This document shows, piece by piece, positions 35,244 to 43,148 of a DNA stretch of 61,381 bases. The DNA comes from Bacillota bacterium (lineage in GTDB: Bacteria; Bacillota; Clostridia; Acetivibrionales; DSM-1351), in contig JAEXFI010000038.1 of the NCBI GenBank assembly GCA_023400235.1, positions 1-61,381 on the forward strand. Reading direction: 5' to 3'. The notes under the pieces are model-generated. The model made no database searches, had not been told where the DNA came from, and saw only the letters and a program-made list of their open reading frames with translations. The translations under genes were made by a program, and so were the position numbers. Each line of letters opens with the position of its first letter. Positions within the stretch are counted from its first letter, which is position 1.

Positions 35244-36395
35244 ATGAGTGAAATAGAATCAGGCAATACCGGCACAAAAACAAATCCGGAGGGTGTGCCC
35301 CAGACATCAGCCACCTCCTTCAAATGCCCCTCCTGCGGTGGTGTCATGGTCTTCGACCCCCAGGCTCAGAGCCTGATATGCGAGTATTGCAAGCAACAAA
35401 TAGATATGGAGGACACCAGACAGCATCCCACCGCCTATGGCTTTGACAGGGACAGTGAGCTGGAGCAACAGGTATGGGGTGAAAAAAGCCATGCTGTGAA
35501 ATGTAAGAACTGCGGGGCAGAGACAGTATTTGACGCCTATGTTGTTGCCGACCGCTGCCCCTTTTGCGGGAACAGCAATATTCAGGAGGAGGTTATTACC
35601 TCGGGTATCACCCCTGAGAGTGTGCTACCTTTTAAAGTAACCTCCCAGGCTGCCGCCGCACTCTACAAAAAATGGCTGGGGAGAAAATGGTTTGCCCCCT
35701 CAAAGCTCAGAAAAGGTGCCAATAACCAGCAGGTAAATCTGACAGGCATGTATGTACCCTGCTGGTGCTTTGATGCAGATACGAGCTCTTTTTACACTGC
35801 TATGGCAGGAGAATACTATTATGTGACTGTCTACAGGACAGAAACCCGCAACGGAAAGACCGAGCAGGTAGCCCATCAGGAAAGGCGTACCCGCTGGTAT
35901 CCAGTGTCAGGCCAGTATGTGGAGGATTTCAGAAACTATGTGGTGGACTCCTCCGTTCATATTGAAGACAACATGTATGCGCGCATTCAGCCCTACAACC
36001 TGGAAGAACTCACTCCCTTCAAGCCGGAATACCTCTCCGGGTTTAAGGCAGAGCGCTACTCCGTGGATTTAAAAACCGGCTGGGAGACCGCCAAGGAAAG
36101 GCTGTCAGGCTTTATTGCAAGAGGTATAGAGCAGCAGATACATGCCGATGAAATAAGCAACCTGAGATTTAAAACCGCCTACAGCAACAAGAAATATGCC
36201 CATATACTGCTTCCCTTGTGGTTTTCCTCTTTCAAGTACAAGGATAAGCATTACGGCTACATGATTAACGGTCAGACCGGCAGAGTTGACGGCAATTGCC
36301 CCATCTCTCCCTGGAAGGTTACTCTGTTGATTGTGGGTATTCTGGCTCTCCTGGGACTGGGCTATTTCTTTTTGAATTCCTACACAGGCCGATAG
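35244..36395 (+). CDS. Zinc-ribbon membrane protein (YdjG-like)
   Basis: 383 residues. Two zinc ribbons at the N-terminus (CPSCGG...CEYC, residues about 27-50, and CKNCG...CPFCG, about 85-110). A large middle domain follows with the repeated aromatic pattern YVPCWCFDADTSSFYTAMAG and TRTRWYPVSGQYVEDF-like segments. One C-terminal membrane helix (VTLLIVGILALLGLGYFFLN) ends the chain. This matches the COG1645/YdjG type that partners SPFH-zinc-ribbon proteins. The start lacks an ideal ribosome site (AAGAGG). It probably forms a membrane complex with the upstream product. Confidence 0.83.
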   Translation: MSEIESGNTGTKTNPEGVPQTSATSFKCPSCGGVMVFDPQAQSLICEYCKQQIDMEDTRQHPTAYGFDRDSELEQQVWGEKSHAVKCKNCGAETVFDAYVVADRCPFCGNSNIQEEVITSGITPESVLPFKVTSQAAAALYKKWLGRKWFAPSKLRKGANNQQVNLTGMYVPCWCFDADTSSFYTAMAGEYYYVTVYRTETRNGKTEQVAHQERRTRWYPVSGQYVEDFRNYVVDSSVHIEDNMYARIQPYNLEELTPFKPEYLSGFKAERYSVDLKTGWETAKERLSGFIARGIEQQIHADEISNLRFKTAYSNKKYAHILLPLWFSSFKYKDKHYGYMINGQTGRVDGNCPISPWKVTLLIVGILALLGLGYFFLNSYTGR

Positions 36396-36460
36396 ACAGC
36401 TATAGACAGCTATCTATACTATAGATAGTTATATATAGTTATAGGTAGTTATAGAGCTTA
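36393..36460 (+). repeat. Degenerate tandem repeat of TAGACAGCTA/TAGTTATA units
   Basis: GATAGACAGCTA occurs twice, then TATAGATAGTTATA-like units follow to 36460. It looks like slipped-strand expansion between two genes; no function visible. Confidence 0.6.
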
Positions 36461-36493
36461 TAGAGCGGTTTGTCAGAAAGGCAGGATTGAAGC

Positions 36494-37105
36494 ATGCGCT
36501 TGAATAAAAAGACCATTACGGCAGGTGTCCTGATATTTTTAGCAGTATTTGCGGTTATTATAATAAATTCAGGCCTATTGGGCTTGTGGTCAAAGGGAAT
36601 TGCAAGTATAGCCAATAATATAAGTGGATACACCACTTCTTCCGGGGGAGCCCTTCAAGGAGAATATTCCGTTACAATTGATTTATCCGATTTGGAAGGA
36701 AACATAGGCAAGGTGCTATACAGCGACAAAACCCATAAGATATATGTTTCCTGGCTTGATAACACCCAGGGGAAAGGCCCGGGAGAATACCGCATTTTGT
36801 TCAGGTCCCAAGGGGAATACTCACTTAAGGGAGCCTCACTTATTTCAGGTATCCAGCATGCCACTGTGGATGATAACGCCTTTACCGATATTCTCACTGC
36901 CAAAATGACAGCCCAATACAGGGGCAAAACCTATGCCTCCAGGGAATTCGGCACTAGCGGCTTAAACTATAAGGACGGTGATGAATTCGGCTTTTATATC
37001 TTCCCCCAGGAGGCTTACGAGCAAAAGGAAGTTACTTTTAACGAGACCGGAGAGGTTGTTTTGACCATATCCAATCTTTATTCAAATGTGTGGAGTAAAA
37101 GGTAA
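36494..37105 (+). CDS. Membrane-anchored protein of unknown function
   Basis: 203 residues. One N-terminal helix (TITAGVLIFLAVFAVIIINS) with a positively charged start, so the remaining 170 residues are likely outside. The outer part is beta-rich and Gly/Tyr/Thr-rich with no motif I recognise. The ATG has AAAGGCAGGA upstream. It lies 98 nt after the YdjG-like gene on the same strand, so it may be a third component of that membrane-stress unit. Confidence 0.7.
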   Translation: MRLNKKTITAGVLIFLAVFAVIIINSGLLGLWSKGIASIANNISGYTTSSGGALQGEYSVTIDLSDLEGNIGKVLYSDKTHKIYVSWLDNTQGKGPGEYRILFRSQGEYSLKGASLISGIQHATVDDNAFTDILTAKMTAQYRGKTYASREFGTSGLNYKDGDEFGFYIFPQEAYEQKEVTFNETGEVVLTISNLYSNVWSKR

Positions 37106-37284
37106 GTCAATTACTATTGCTGATACTATTGCTGATACTATCGGCTGAAAGCAAATAGTTTGGGCTGAGGCTAAAGCCTCCTGATCCGTACGGACTTCAT
37201 AAAAGCCCAAACCGTTGAGCCTTTAGACAATGTGCCTGAAAGCACATATTCGCCTGGAAGGCAAAGGTTTCAACCGTAATTGAC
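37106..37284. repeat. Multi-hairpin GTCAATTAC element, copy b
   Basis: 179 bp bounded by GTCAATT (37106) and AATTGAC (37284). TTTGGGCT (37159-37166) pairs with AGCCCAAA (37204-37211), enclosing GGCTAAAGCC, as in copy a but with T to C and A to G compensating. Further hairpins are TGTGC/GCACA and GCCTGGAAGGC. A 14-bp repeat (TGATACTATTGC) is duplicated near the left end. It fills the whole gap to queC. Confidence 0.75.
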
Positions 37285-37292
37285 TTTATTAA

Positions 37293-37988
37293 TTACTCCC
37301 TCGTATTCTTATATTCTATTGGGTCTGCGTAACCTGCTTCTTCAAAGGCTTTTAGCCTCAGGGAACAGCTGTCGCAGGTTCCGCAAGCCAATTTTTCACC
37401 CCGGTAGCAGGTCCAGGTAAGGCCATAATCCACTCCTAATTCAATACCCAGCTTTATCTCGTCTGCTTTGGACATATGTACCAGGGGCGCATGAATCTTG
37501 ATTTTTTTGCCCTCTTCAACGGCACACACCGTACCTAAGTTAATAGCATTTTCCATGGCATCAATAAACTCTTGCCTGCAATCTACATATCCCGAATAGT
37601 CAACTTCACTTACCCCGAGGAATATATCCTGTGCCCCGATTACCTCCGCATAAGACGCGGCAAAGGATAAGAATATCATGTTGCGTGCCGGAACATACGT
37701 TACCGGAATCTTATTCTTATTAATATTATTATCCGGATTACTGTCCGGAACGCTGATATTGGCATCGGTTAGTGCTGAGCCACCCCATGCATTCATGTTT
37801 GTATTTATTATAATATGTTCTTTGACCCCTGCACTTTCTGCAACTGCTTTTGCACAAGCCAGTTCCTTGTAATGCCTCTGCCCATAATCAAAGGATATGG
37901 CACATACTTCGTAACCCTGGGATTTTGCCATATACAAGACTGTTGTAGAGTCCATGCCTCCTGATAATAGAACTACCGCCTTTTTCAT
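37293..37988 (-). CDS. queC: 7-cyano-7-deazaguanine synthase
   Basis: 231 residues. ATP-dependent conversion of 7-carboxy-7-deazaguanine to preQ0 in queuosine synthesis. Has the PP-loop VLLSGGMDSTT and the four zinc cysteines in CYRGEKLACGTCDSC. RBS AAAGGA 6-7 nt before the ATG. No other queuosine gene is adjacent, and the leader shows no preQ1 riboswitch that I can recognise. Confidence 0.96.
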   Translation of the reverse strand: MKKAVVLLSGGMDSTTVLYMAKSQGYEVCAISFDYGQRHYKELACAKAVAESAGVKEHIIINTNMNAWGGSALTDANISVPDSNPDNNINKNKIPVTYVPARNMIFLSFAASYAEVIGAQDIFLGVSEVDYSGYVDCRQEFIDAMENAINLGTVCAVEEGKKIKIHAPLVHMSKADEIKLGIELGVDYGLTWTCYRGEKLACGTCDSCSLRLKAFEEAGYADPIEYKNTRE

Positions 37989-38059
37989 ATTAATTATCCT
38001 TTCATACCTCCAATATATATTAAATTTAATTTATTTTATTTCTGTATAAATTGATAATG

Positions 38060-38200
38060 CTTCCAAGCTGGGTGGAATGTTCTCACGCGCTGATGGATGG
38101 GGCTATCCACCCTCACCATGACCCGGCAGCAGACCTGGTGGTTCTGCAGACAGGAGCCATGCCTGCTACTAATGAATGCACCTTATTAATTATAGCATTT
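38060..38200. other. GC-rich, hairpin-forming segment of unknown nature
   Basis: This part of the queC-tRNA gap is clearly richer in GC than its flanks. GGGTGGA (38070-38076) can pair with TCCACCC (38106-38112), and GCAGA (38128-38132) with TCTGC (38142-38146). Neither strand gives a convincing protein. It could be a small structured RNA or remnant of one; I cannot place it in a family. Confidence 0.4.
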
Positions 38201-38287
38201 GAGATACCTTTTGCCGGAAATTTTTTGAAAATGTCTTGGATTGTATAAAAGGCAGCATGGGTTTTTATTGATGGTTCTGTAAATGTC

Positions 38288-38321
38288 TTAACAAGCGGGT
38301 TTTAACAAGCTTTTAACAAGC
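38288..38321 (+). repeat. Three direct repeats of TTAACAAGC upstream of tRNA-Arg
   Basis: Copies at 38288-38296, 38302-38310 and 38313-38321, spaced 14 and 11 nt apart. They lie just upstream of the tRNA promoter. They could be recombinase arm sites or a chance expansion. Confidence 0.5.
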
Positions 38322-38346
38322 AGTTCAATCAATTGTTTACAAACCG

Positions 38347-38374
38347 TTGACTTTTCTGTCAATCATGGTATAAT
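38347..38374 (+). promoter_or_regulatory. Promoter of tRNA-Arg
   Basis: TTGACT at 38347-38352 and perfect TATAAT at 38369-38374, 16 bp apart, 24 nt before the tRNA. Confidence 0.8.
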
Positions 38375-38398
38375 TTAAAAACGTCGGAATTATTATAC

Positions 38399-38475
38399 GC
38401 GCCCGTAGCTCAGTAGGATAGAGCGTCGGTTTCCTAAACCGCAGGTCGCACGTTCGAATCGTGTCGGGCGTACCA
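38399..38475 (+). tRNA. tRNA-Arg (anticodon CCT)
   Basis: 77 nt with encoded CCA. The acceptor GCGCCCG pairs with CGGGCGT (one G-U), the D arm is GCTC/GAGC, the anticodon loop TTCCTAA carries CCT at 38433-38435, and the T loop is TTCGAAT. Position 27-43 is a mismatch. Its 3' half is duplicated at 42219, marking it as the integration site of an island. Confidence 0.95.
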
Positions 38476-38518
38476 GAGAAAGCCTATAATCTTAATGGTT
38501 GTAGGCTTTCTCTTTATG
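38476..38518 (+). terminator. Terminator after tRNA-Arg
   Basis: GAGAAAGCCTA (38476-38486) pairs with TAGGCTTTCTC (38502-38512), then CTTTATGTTTTT. Confidence 0.85.
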
Positions 38519-38625
38519 TTTTTGATTGGAAATTTTGTTGTCTGGATGGGTAACGAACAAAACTTATTTTATCTACGAGTATCTATATATCGCCTATATT
38601 TCAATAGTTGCTGCGGAAAAATCAA

Positions 38626-38818
38626 CCCCCAAATTATCAACATTACCTAGCTATCCGCGATATTATCAAAAAATGGACAGGACGGGTTCAAGGCTGGGGG
38701 ACACTCCTCGACCATCTCACGATTTACTTCGAAGGTCGGATAACGGGATAGCGATCTTGCCTAATCTCCCTTCAAAAAATATATTATCCCTGGGCTTACA
38801 CAAAATTCGGACACTACC
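38626..38818 (+). pseudogene. IS256/Mutator-type transposase C-terminal remnant with right end
   Basis: Frame 38632-38751 reads NYQHYLAIRDIIKKWTGRVQ, then GWGTLLDHLTIYFEGRI and a stop. This is the conserved C-terminus of Mutator/IS256 transposases, while everything upstream is missing. About 45 nt later CTTACACAAAATTCGGACAC (38795-38814) looks like the terminal inverted repeat of this family. The element cannot move by itself. It lies just inside the tRNA junction. Confidence 0.75.
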
Positions 38819-38866
38819 GTTTTTGGGCAAAAAAAGCCACTTCAATAGAAGCTTTTATGAATAAGT

Positions 38867-39709
38867 CTAATCATCAGTATTTTTATCGCTACTTAGCAAT
38901 TCCTCAAATGCATCTACAAAATAGTTACTCCGTATTTTCTTTATGTAATAATTTATAATTGAATCAAAGCATATAATTATAAAAGTAATACTAATATATG
39001 TTAAAAAAGCTGCAAAATAATATTTAAGAAAATTATACTTGCTAAAATCTATAGTCCTATAACATAACTTTGTTAATATTTTACCTACACCTTCCAGGCT
39101 TATTACTGAGTTAGATATAATACACAGCAATAATGCTCCAAAAGAAAGTTTCAAAATATACAAATCAGTTCTCATAAATCTGTCAAATAGCCCTTTTTTA
39201 AATAGGTTAGTGTTTTTGTTTTTGTCACTATATAATATACCTATAAGAACAAAGAATGAAGCAATAAATATATTTATTATATTCATAAGATAATTATTCA
39301 TTTTTTCAAGACCAGCAAAAGACACTTTAAAATATAAAATTGAATAAATAATTGATATGAATATTATCACTTTCCTATTATCAAAAATATCTCTCCAAAT
39401 TCTATAAACAAATCTTTCACCGTTAAACATTCCATTCCCTACAATATTAAAAACGATTCCTTGTATGGTCAGAAAATCCGCTCTTTGAAAGTTATCTGGT
39501 TTTGTTATGATAAACCGAATTTTATCCCACTTATAGAAACTAATAGCTGCAGTATTTTCGCTAAACATTAATAATGCTTTATCACCAAGCATTTTAGATA
39601 ATATGCCTACATTTTCACAAAAATCTTGATAGCTCATATTTATAGAACCGATTTGATTTTTTTTTATGAAATCAAGTATCTGACTTCTGAGAAAATCTTT
39701 GTTTATCAT
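38867..39709 (-). CDS. Four-helix membrane protein of the island
   Basis: 280 residues. A soluble N-terminal half of about 115 residues is followed by four hydrophobic helices (KVIIFISIIYSILYF, NIINIFIASFFVLIGILY, LKLSFGALLLCIISNSVI, FAAFLTYISITFIIICF) and a charged tail. I do not recognise the family. RBS AGGAAGG lies 6 nt before the ATG, and only 11 nt separate it from the upstream gene, so the two are cotranscribed. A soluble protein paired with a multi-helix membrane protein is a common design of phage-defence systems that damage the membrane; that role is inferred from context. Confidence 0.7.
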   Translation of the reverse strand: MINKDFLRSQILDFIKKNQIGSINMSYQDFCENVGILSKMLGDKALLMFSENTAAISFYKWDKIRFIITKPDNFQRADFLTIQGIVFNIVGNGMFNGERFVYRIWRDIFDNRKVIIFISIIYSILYFKVSFAGLEKMNNYLMNIINIFIASFFVLIGILYSDKNKNTNLFKKGLFDRFMRTDLYILKLSFGALLLCIISNSVISLEGVGKILTKLCYRTIDFSKYNFLKYYFAAFLTYISITFIIICFDSIINYYIKKIRSNYFVDAFEELLSSDKNTDD

Positions 39710-39720
39710 AATATTCCTTC

Positions 39721-40623
39721 CTACCGACCACGATATCCTTTCAGAGTTTTCTTTAGGATCACTTCATACGTTTCAAATGGATCTTTCTGTTTTTTTCTAG
39801 ATATATTAATAATCTTATGTTCATTATCCTTTGGTCTTAATACTTCTTCGCCCTCAGAATCAACAATGGTAATTTTATTTATAACCTCTTTGCTGTTCTC
39901 AGCTTCTTTGCTAAGAGTCATTCCGATTTTAGCAAATGGATTTTTGTTTAAAGACTCACCATCTTTTGAAGACTTAAGTTCCATGTAATCTATTTCATTA
40001 ATACAATATGTATTCCATGTTTCAGCAAGCGATTGGTCAAGATGTTCTCTAGGATTGTGTAGTTTAGTTCCTTGAGGTATTTGTATTCCTAACATATGTC
40101 GAAATTCTACCTGTTTCACATAGTTATTTTGAAATATTTCTATAAGTTCATCTACTGTGTATTCAATCGGTCGGTCTACAAATTTAATGATGTATTCATA
40201 CTCAGTTTTTAATAATTCCTCTACAAGATATTCCAGACGATCAAATGTTTTTTTGCGACTTAATCGGTCTGATTCATACCGTTTGTTTTGAATGTATATT
40301 TGACCTTTCATGGTATCTATAAAGAAAAAAGTCTTATCATTTGCTTCATTTTCTGAAAGTGGAACCTCATTTTTTGTTTCACCAGCAAATTTAGTTAATG
40401 CCAAGCTATAACTTTGTATAAACGTACCCAATATAATATGCGCCTCATCTTTACAATATAGTACAGTATACCCTGAACCATCCTCTTCTTTTATTATCGG
40501 AAGTTTATTTAATTGTTCAAACAATTCATTGTGATTTAATGCACTTAGTTCCCTAAACTGTTGAGTTTCTTCTGTTGTTGCCTCTCTTTTCATATAAACT
40601 ATTTGATACATTTTAAATCTCAT
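39721..40623 (-). CDS. Soluble protein of unknown function, partner of the island membrane protein
   Basis: 300 residues, charged and without signal or membrane segment. The first half is mixed alpha/beta (YTVLYCKDEAHIILGTFIQS, KTFFFIDTMKGQIYIQNKRY), the second half helical and Lys/Glu-rich. The size and pairing recall the KwaB partner of Kiwa, but I see no motif that proves it, and the gene order (soluble first) differs. The ATG at 40623 has GGGAGG at 7 nt; the frame start at 40638 overlaps that site. The 340-nt gap upstream holds a TGGCCC/GGGCCA stem at about 40710-40740. Confidence 0.7.
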   Translation of the reverse strand: MRFKMYQIVYMKREATTEETQQFRELSALNHNELFEQLNKLPIIKEEDGSGYTVLYCKDEAHIILGTFIQSYSLALTKFAGETKNEVPLSENEANDKTFFFIDTMKGQIYIQNKRYESDRLSRKKTFDRLEYLVEELLKTEYEYIIKFVDRPIEYTVDELIEIFQNNYVKQVEFRHMLGIQIPQGTKLHNPREHLDQSLAETWNTYCINEIDYMELKSSKDGESLNKNPFAKIGMTLSKEAENSKEVINKITIVDSEGEEVLRPKDNEHKIINISRKKQKDPFETYEVILKKTLKGYRGR

Positions 40624-40978
40624 GGTGTAACCTCCCATATAAGTTAATTATTAGAAAGTTATTTCGACATTTTTACCTTAATTCCTTTATTTAAGCTCAG
40701 ATTTTTTTGTGGCCCCCAAGGATTTCTCCCAGAGGGCCATTAATTCACAGCATATTAATAATTATTAATAATCACTTCCTGTATATTTATAGCCTTATAT
40801 GAAAAATATTAGTTTTATAATTTTAAATAGTTAAAATGAAGGAAAGTAAGAAATTATGTTGAATTATGAACTATGTGTAAATAAGCTATGTAAATAATTG
40901 AAATCTTGATATTTTATTAATGTCCAACTTTAATACATCCTACATAAATTTAATTCATTCAATTAAGGAGTCTAAATA

Positions 40979-42124
40979 ATGAATAAGAAACTACAAGTAT
41001 TTATTTCTTCAACATACATAGATATGAAAGAAGAACGGCAAGCCGCTGTTGAAGCTATTTTGTCTGCTGGACATATCCCAGCAGGAATGGAACTATTTAG
41101 CGCTGGTAATGAATCTCAAATTGAAGTAATTAAGAGGTGGATTGATGAGTCAGATGTTTATATGCTAATATTAGGCGGCAGATATGGTTCAATTGAACCT
41201 ATAACAGGAAAAAGTTATATTCATTTAGAATATGAATATGCAATTAATAAAGGAGTACCTGTTTTTGCAGTGGTTATTGATGAAAAAGCCTTATACAAGA
41301 AAGCAGGCCAGTACGGTAAAGAAGTTGTTATCGAATCAGAAAATCTTGACAGACTTACTGAGTTTAGAACTTTGGCGCTAAGTAAAATTTCTGAGTTTTT
41401 TGAAGATAAAAAAGACATAAAACTAGCTATACATAAGACTCTATCAGATTTCAATAAGAGATATAAATTATTTGGTTGGATTTCCGGAAAAGAATATGAA
41501 AGCAACATGTTTTATGCTGATAAATTAGCAAAATTAATTGAACAAAATACTATTTTAAAAAACAAAAATGAAGAATTAACTAAACAAGTCAATAAATTAG
41601 TAAATCAAAAATCAGAAACTAAATCAAAAATAAAGTTTACTATTACATCTGACATTTCAAAAAGAATTGATAGAATTCTTGAACTAATGGGAGCCGACGA
41701 ACAGGCTGATTTAGTTTGGTTTGAGGATAATATTGAATATAGTGTAAAAGATGCCTCAGGAACTTTTACATATTACTATGTATACTTTTCAAATGAAATA
41801 GTTGACGATACATCAGAGATAGCCTATACACTAGTAATGAGCGTAGATAATTCCATTAGTTATAATATATATGATGAATTAGCAAGTATTCGAATAATGC
41901 TAGAAGACCACAAAAAAGTTGGTGACACTATGAAATTTAAGTATGTTATAGCTAGTACGAAAATCGTAGATGATTTTGAAGAAAAGTGTACGGAGTTCTT
42001 TAATATTGCGCTAGATAAAGCAAATATAAAAAATAAAGATACGTATACTTTTGAAATATGGAATGAAAAAAAAATATCAAGCTTAGAAGAAAGTTTGGGT
42101 TTAAAAGTCAATTTACAGCCTTAA
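40979..42124 (+). CDS. DUF4062-domain protein
   Basis: 381 residues. Residues 4-95 match the DUF4062 (TIR-like fold) pattern: LQVFISSTYIDMKEERQAA, then a GMELF segment, DVYMLILGGRYGS and SYIHLEYEYAIN. This domain occurs at the N-terminus of NLR-like and other defence proteins. A coiled coil (about 180-215) follows, then a C-terminal domain of about 160 residues that I cannot assign; no NTPase motif is present. RBS AAGGAG at 8 nt. The gene is AT-rich and lies between the tRNA-derived ends of the island, divergent from the other two genes. Confidence 0.82.
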   Translation: MNKKLQVFISSTYIDMKEERQAAVEAILSAGHIPAGMELFSAGNESQIEVIKRWIDESDVYMLILGGRYGSIEPITGKSYIHLEYEYAINKGVPVFAVVIDEKALYKKAGQYGKEVVIESENLDRLTEFRTLALSKISEFFEDKKDIKLAIHKTLSDFNKRYKLFGWISGKEYESNMFYADKLAKLIEQNTILKNKNEELTKQVNKLVNQKSETKSKIKFTITSDISKRIDRILELMGADEQADLVWFEDNIEYSVKDASGTFTYYYVYFSNEIVDDTSEIAYTLVMSVDNSISYNIYDELASIRIMLEDHKKVGDTMKFKYVIASTKIVDDFEEKCTEFFNIALDKANIKNKDTYTFEIWNEKKISSLEESLGLKVNLQP

Positions 42125-42218
42125 ATTTAAATAACATTATAAGTTTTAGGCAACATCTGTTACCCAACTGAAAACCTGGAATCCCACACCCTCTAACGTC
42201 CCAGTAATTGGAGCAGCA

Positions 42219-42259
42219 TTCCTAAACCGCAGGTCGCACGTTCGAATTTTGTCGGCGTA
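42219..42259 (+). repeat. Partial tRNA-Arg copy (attR-like junction)
   Basis: 42219-42247 is identical to 38431-38459 of tRNA-Arg; 42248-42259 follows the acceptor end with a one-base deletion and substitutions. It cannot form a tRNA. It marks the distal boundary of the island. The rest of the 340-bp gap before 42468 shows no other feature. Confidence 0.85.
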
Positions 42260-42467
42260 TTTATGTCTGCGGCCTTTTAATTTTGCCTGTATTTATACGG
42301 GTTTGTGGATTCGCTTAAACCTCTGAAAGTCCTATAAATACACTCGAAAGTTAAGACTACTTTTACTTTTAATTTAACTAAAATAAACATTATTGGAAAA
42401 TTTTATTGTAAAGGCGCAAATCATGAGTTATAATGTTTTTATATACTATTAGCTAGGAGGGAGAAAC

Positions 42468-43148
42468 ATGGCAGATAAGCAGGTCTATCCGATGATATCT
42501 GAAAAAAGCTGGTGGCAAATTCGCAATCAATTCAAGAAAACCATTCCATCGGTCGTTAATGTGAGTTACTTAAAATCGTTGCTGAGCTTAAATTCAGATC
42601 AATCTGCACGCAATATTTTAGCACCTCTTAAACAAATGGGGATAATTGATGTAGAGGGAAAACCCCAGCCACGTGCAACTGATTGGCGAAGTGATGCAAA
42701 ATATTCCGATGTCTGTTCAATTATGGTTTCTGAGATTTATCCCCAAGAATTGCTCGATTTATTCCCAGATACACATATCAATAATGTTACTGCGAAGTCT
42801 TGGTTTATGGATACCTGTTCTTTAGGCGATAACGCTGCTGCAAAAATTGCTTCAACCTTTTCTTTGCTAAAAAGCGGACAGGTTAAATCGGATTTAGATA
42901 TTACTAAATCTACAGTACCACCTAAAAAAAGCAAACCCAAAGGCAATGATTTTCCAGAAAAGGCAGTGCCACTCGAGAATATATCTTCGCCATCACTAAA
43001 TGTTGATACACCAATTGCCCCCAGTCCATCGTCCGCTATGCCGTCGGTACACATTGATTTACAGATTCATATCTCACCGGATGCGTCTCCCGATCAAATT
43101 GATAGCATTTTTGCCAGAATGGCAAAGCATCTTTATGGTAGAAGCTAA
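42468..43148 (+). CDS. DUF5343-like protein
   Basis: 226 residues. The N-terminal 125 residues resemble the DUF5343 winged-helix-like domain: YLKSLLSLNSDQSARNILAP, LKQMGIID, and AKSWFMDTCSLGDNAAAKIA. A Pro/Ser/Lys linker and a short segment SVHIDLQIHISPDASPDQID follow, a pattern seen in defence-island proteins. RBS AGGAGGG. The stop overlaps the next start by one base (TAATG), so both are made together. Function unknown; the first domain suggests DNA or protein binding. Confidence 0.75.
   Translation: MADKQVYPMISEKSWWQIRNQFKKTIPSVVNVSYLKSLLSLNSDQSARNILAPLKQMGIIDVEGKPQPRATDWRSDAKYSDVCSIMVSEIYPQELLDLFPDTHINNVTAKSWFMDTCSLGDNAAAKIASTFSLLKSGQVKSDLDITKSTVPPKKSKPKGNDFPEKAVPLENISSPSLNVDTPIAPSPSSAMPSVHIDLQIHISPDASPDQIDSIFARMAKHLYGRS

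Larger units (their letters stand above)
38431..42247. mobile_element. Integrated island at tRNA-Arg (no integrase found)
   Basis: The 29 bases from the anticodon loop to the T loop (38431-38459) recur identically at 42219-42247, and the similarity continues weakly through the acceptor end. This is the usual sign of site-specific integration into a tRNA gene: the intact tRNA at one junction, a partial copy at the other. The interior is AT-rich, unlike the neighbouring core genes. It holds an IS256-type remnant, a two-gene soluble/membrane pair and a DUF4062 gene. No recombinase gene is present, so the element is non-autonomous or has lost it. Confidence 0.8.

Noticed and set aside
37989..38060. 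preQ1 riboswitch upstream of queC
   Set aside because: The leader is AT-rich with no preQ1 class I or II core.
38526..38864. 112-codon plus-strand frame beside the tRNA
   Set aside because: It runs through the IS256-type remnant in the wrong frame; the transposase similarity lies in another frame that contains a stop.
38867..40623. Firm assignment of the pair as Kiwa (KwaA/KwaB)
   Set aside because: Only the architecture is similar; no motif seen proves it and the gene order is reversed.
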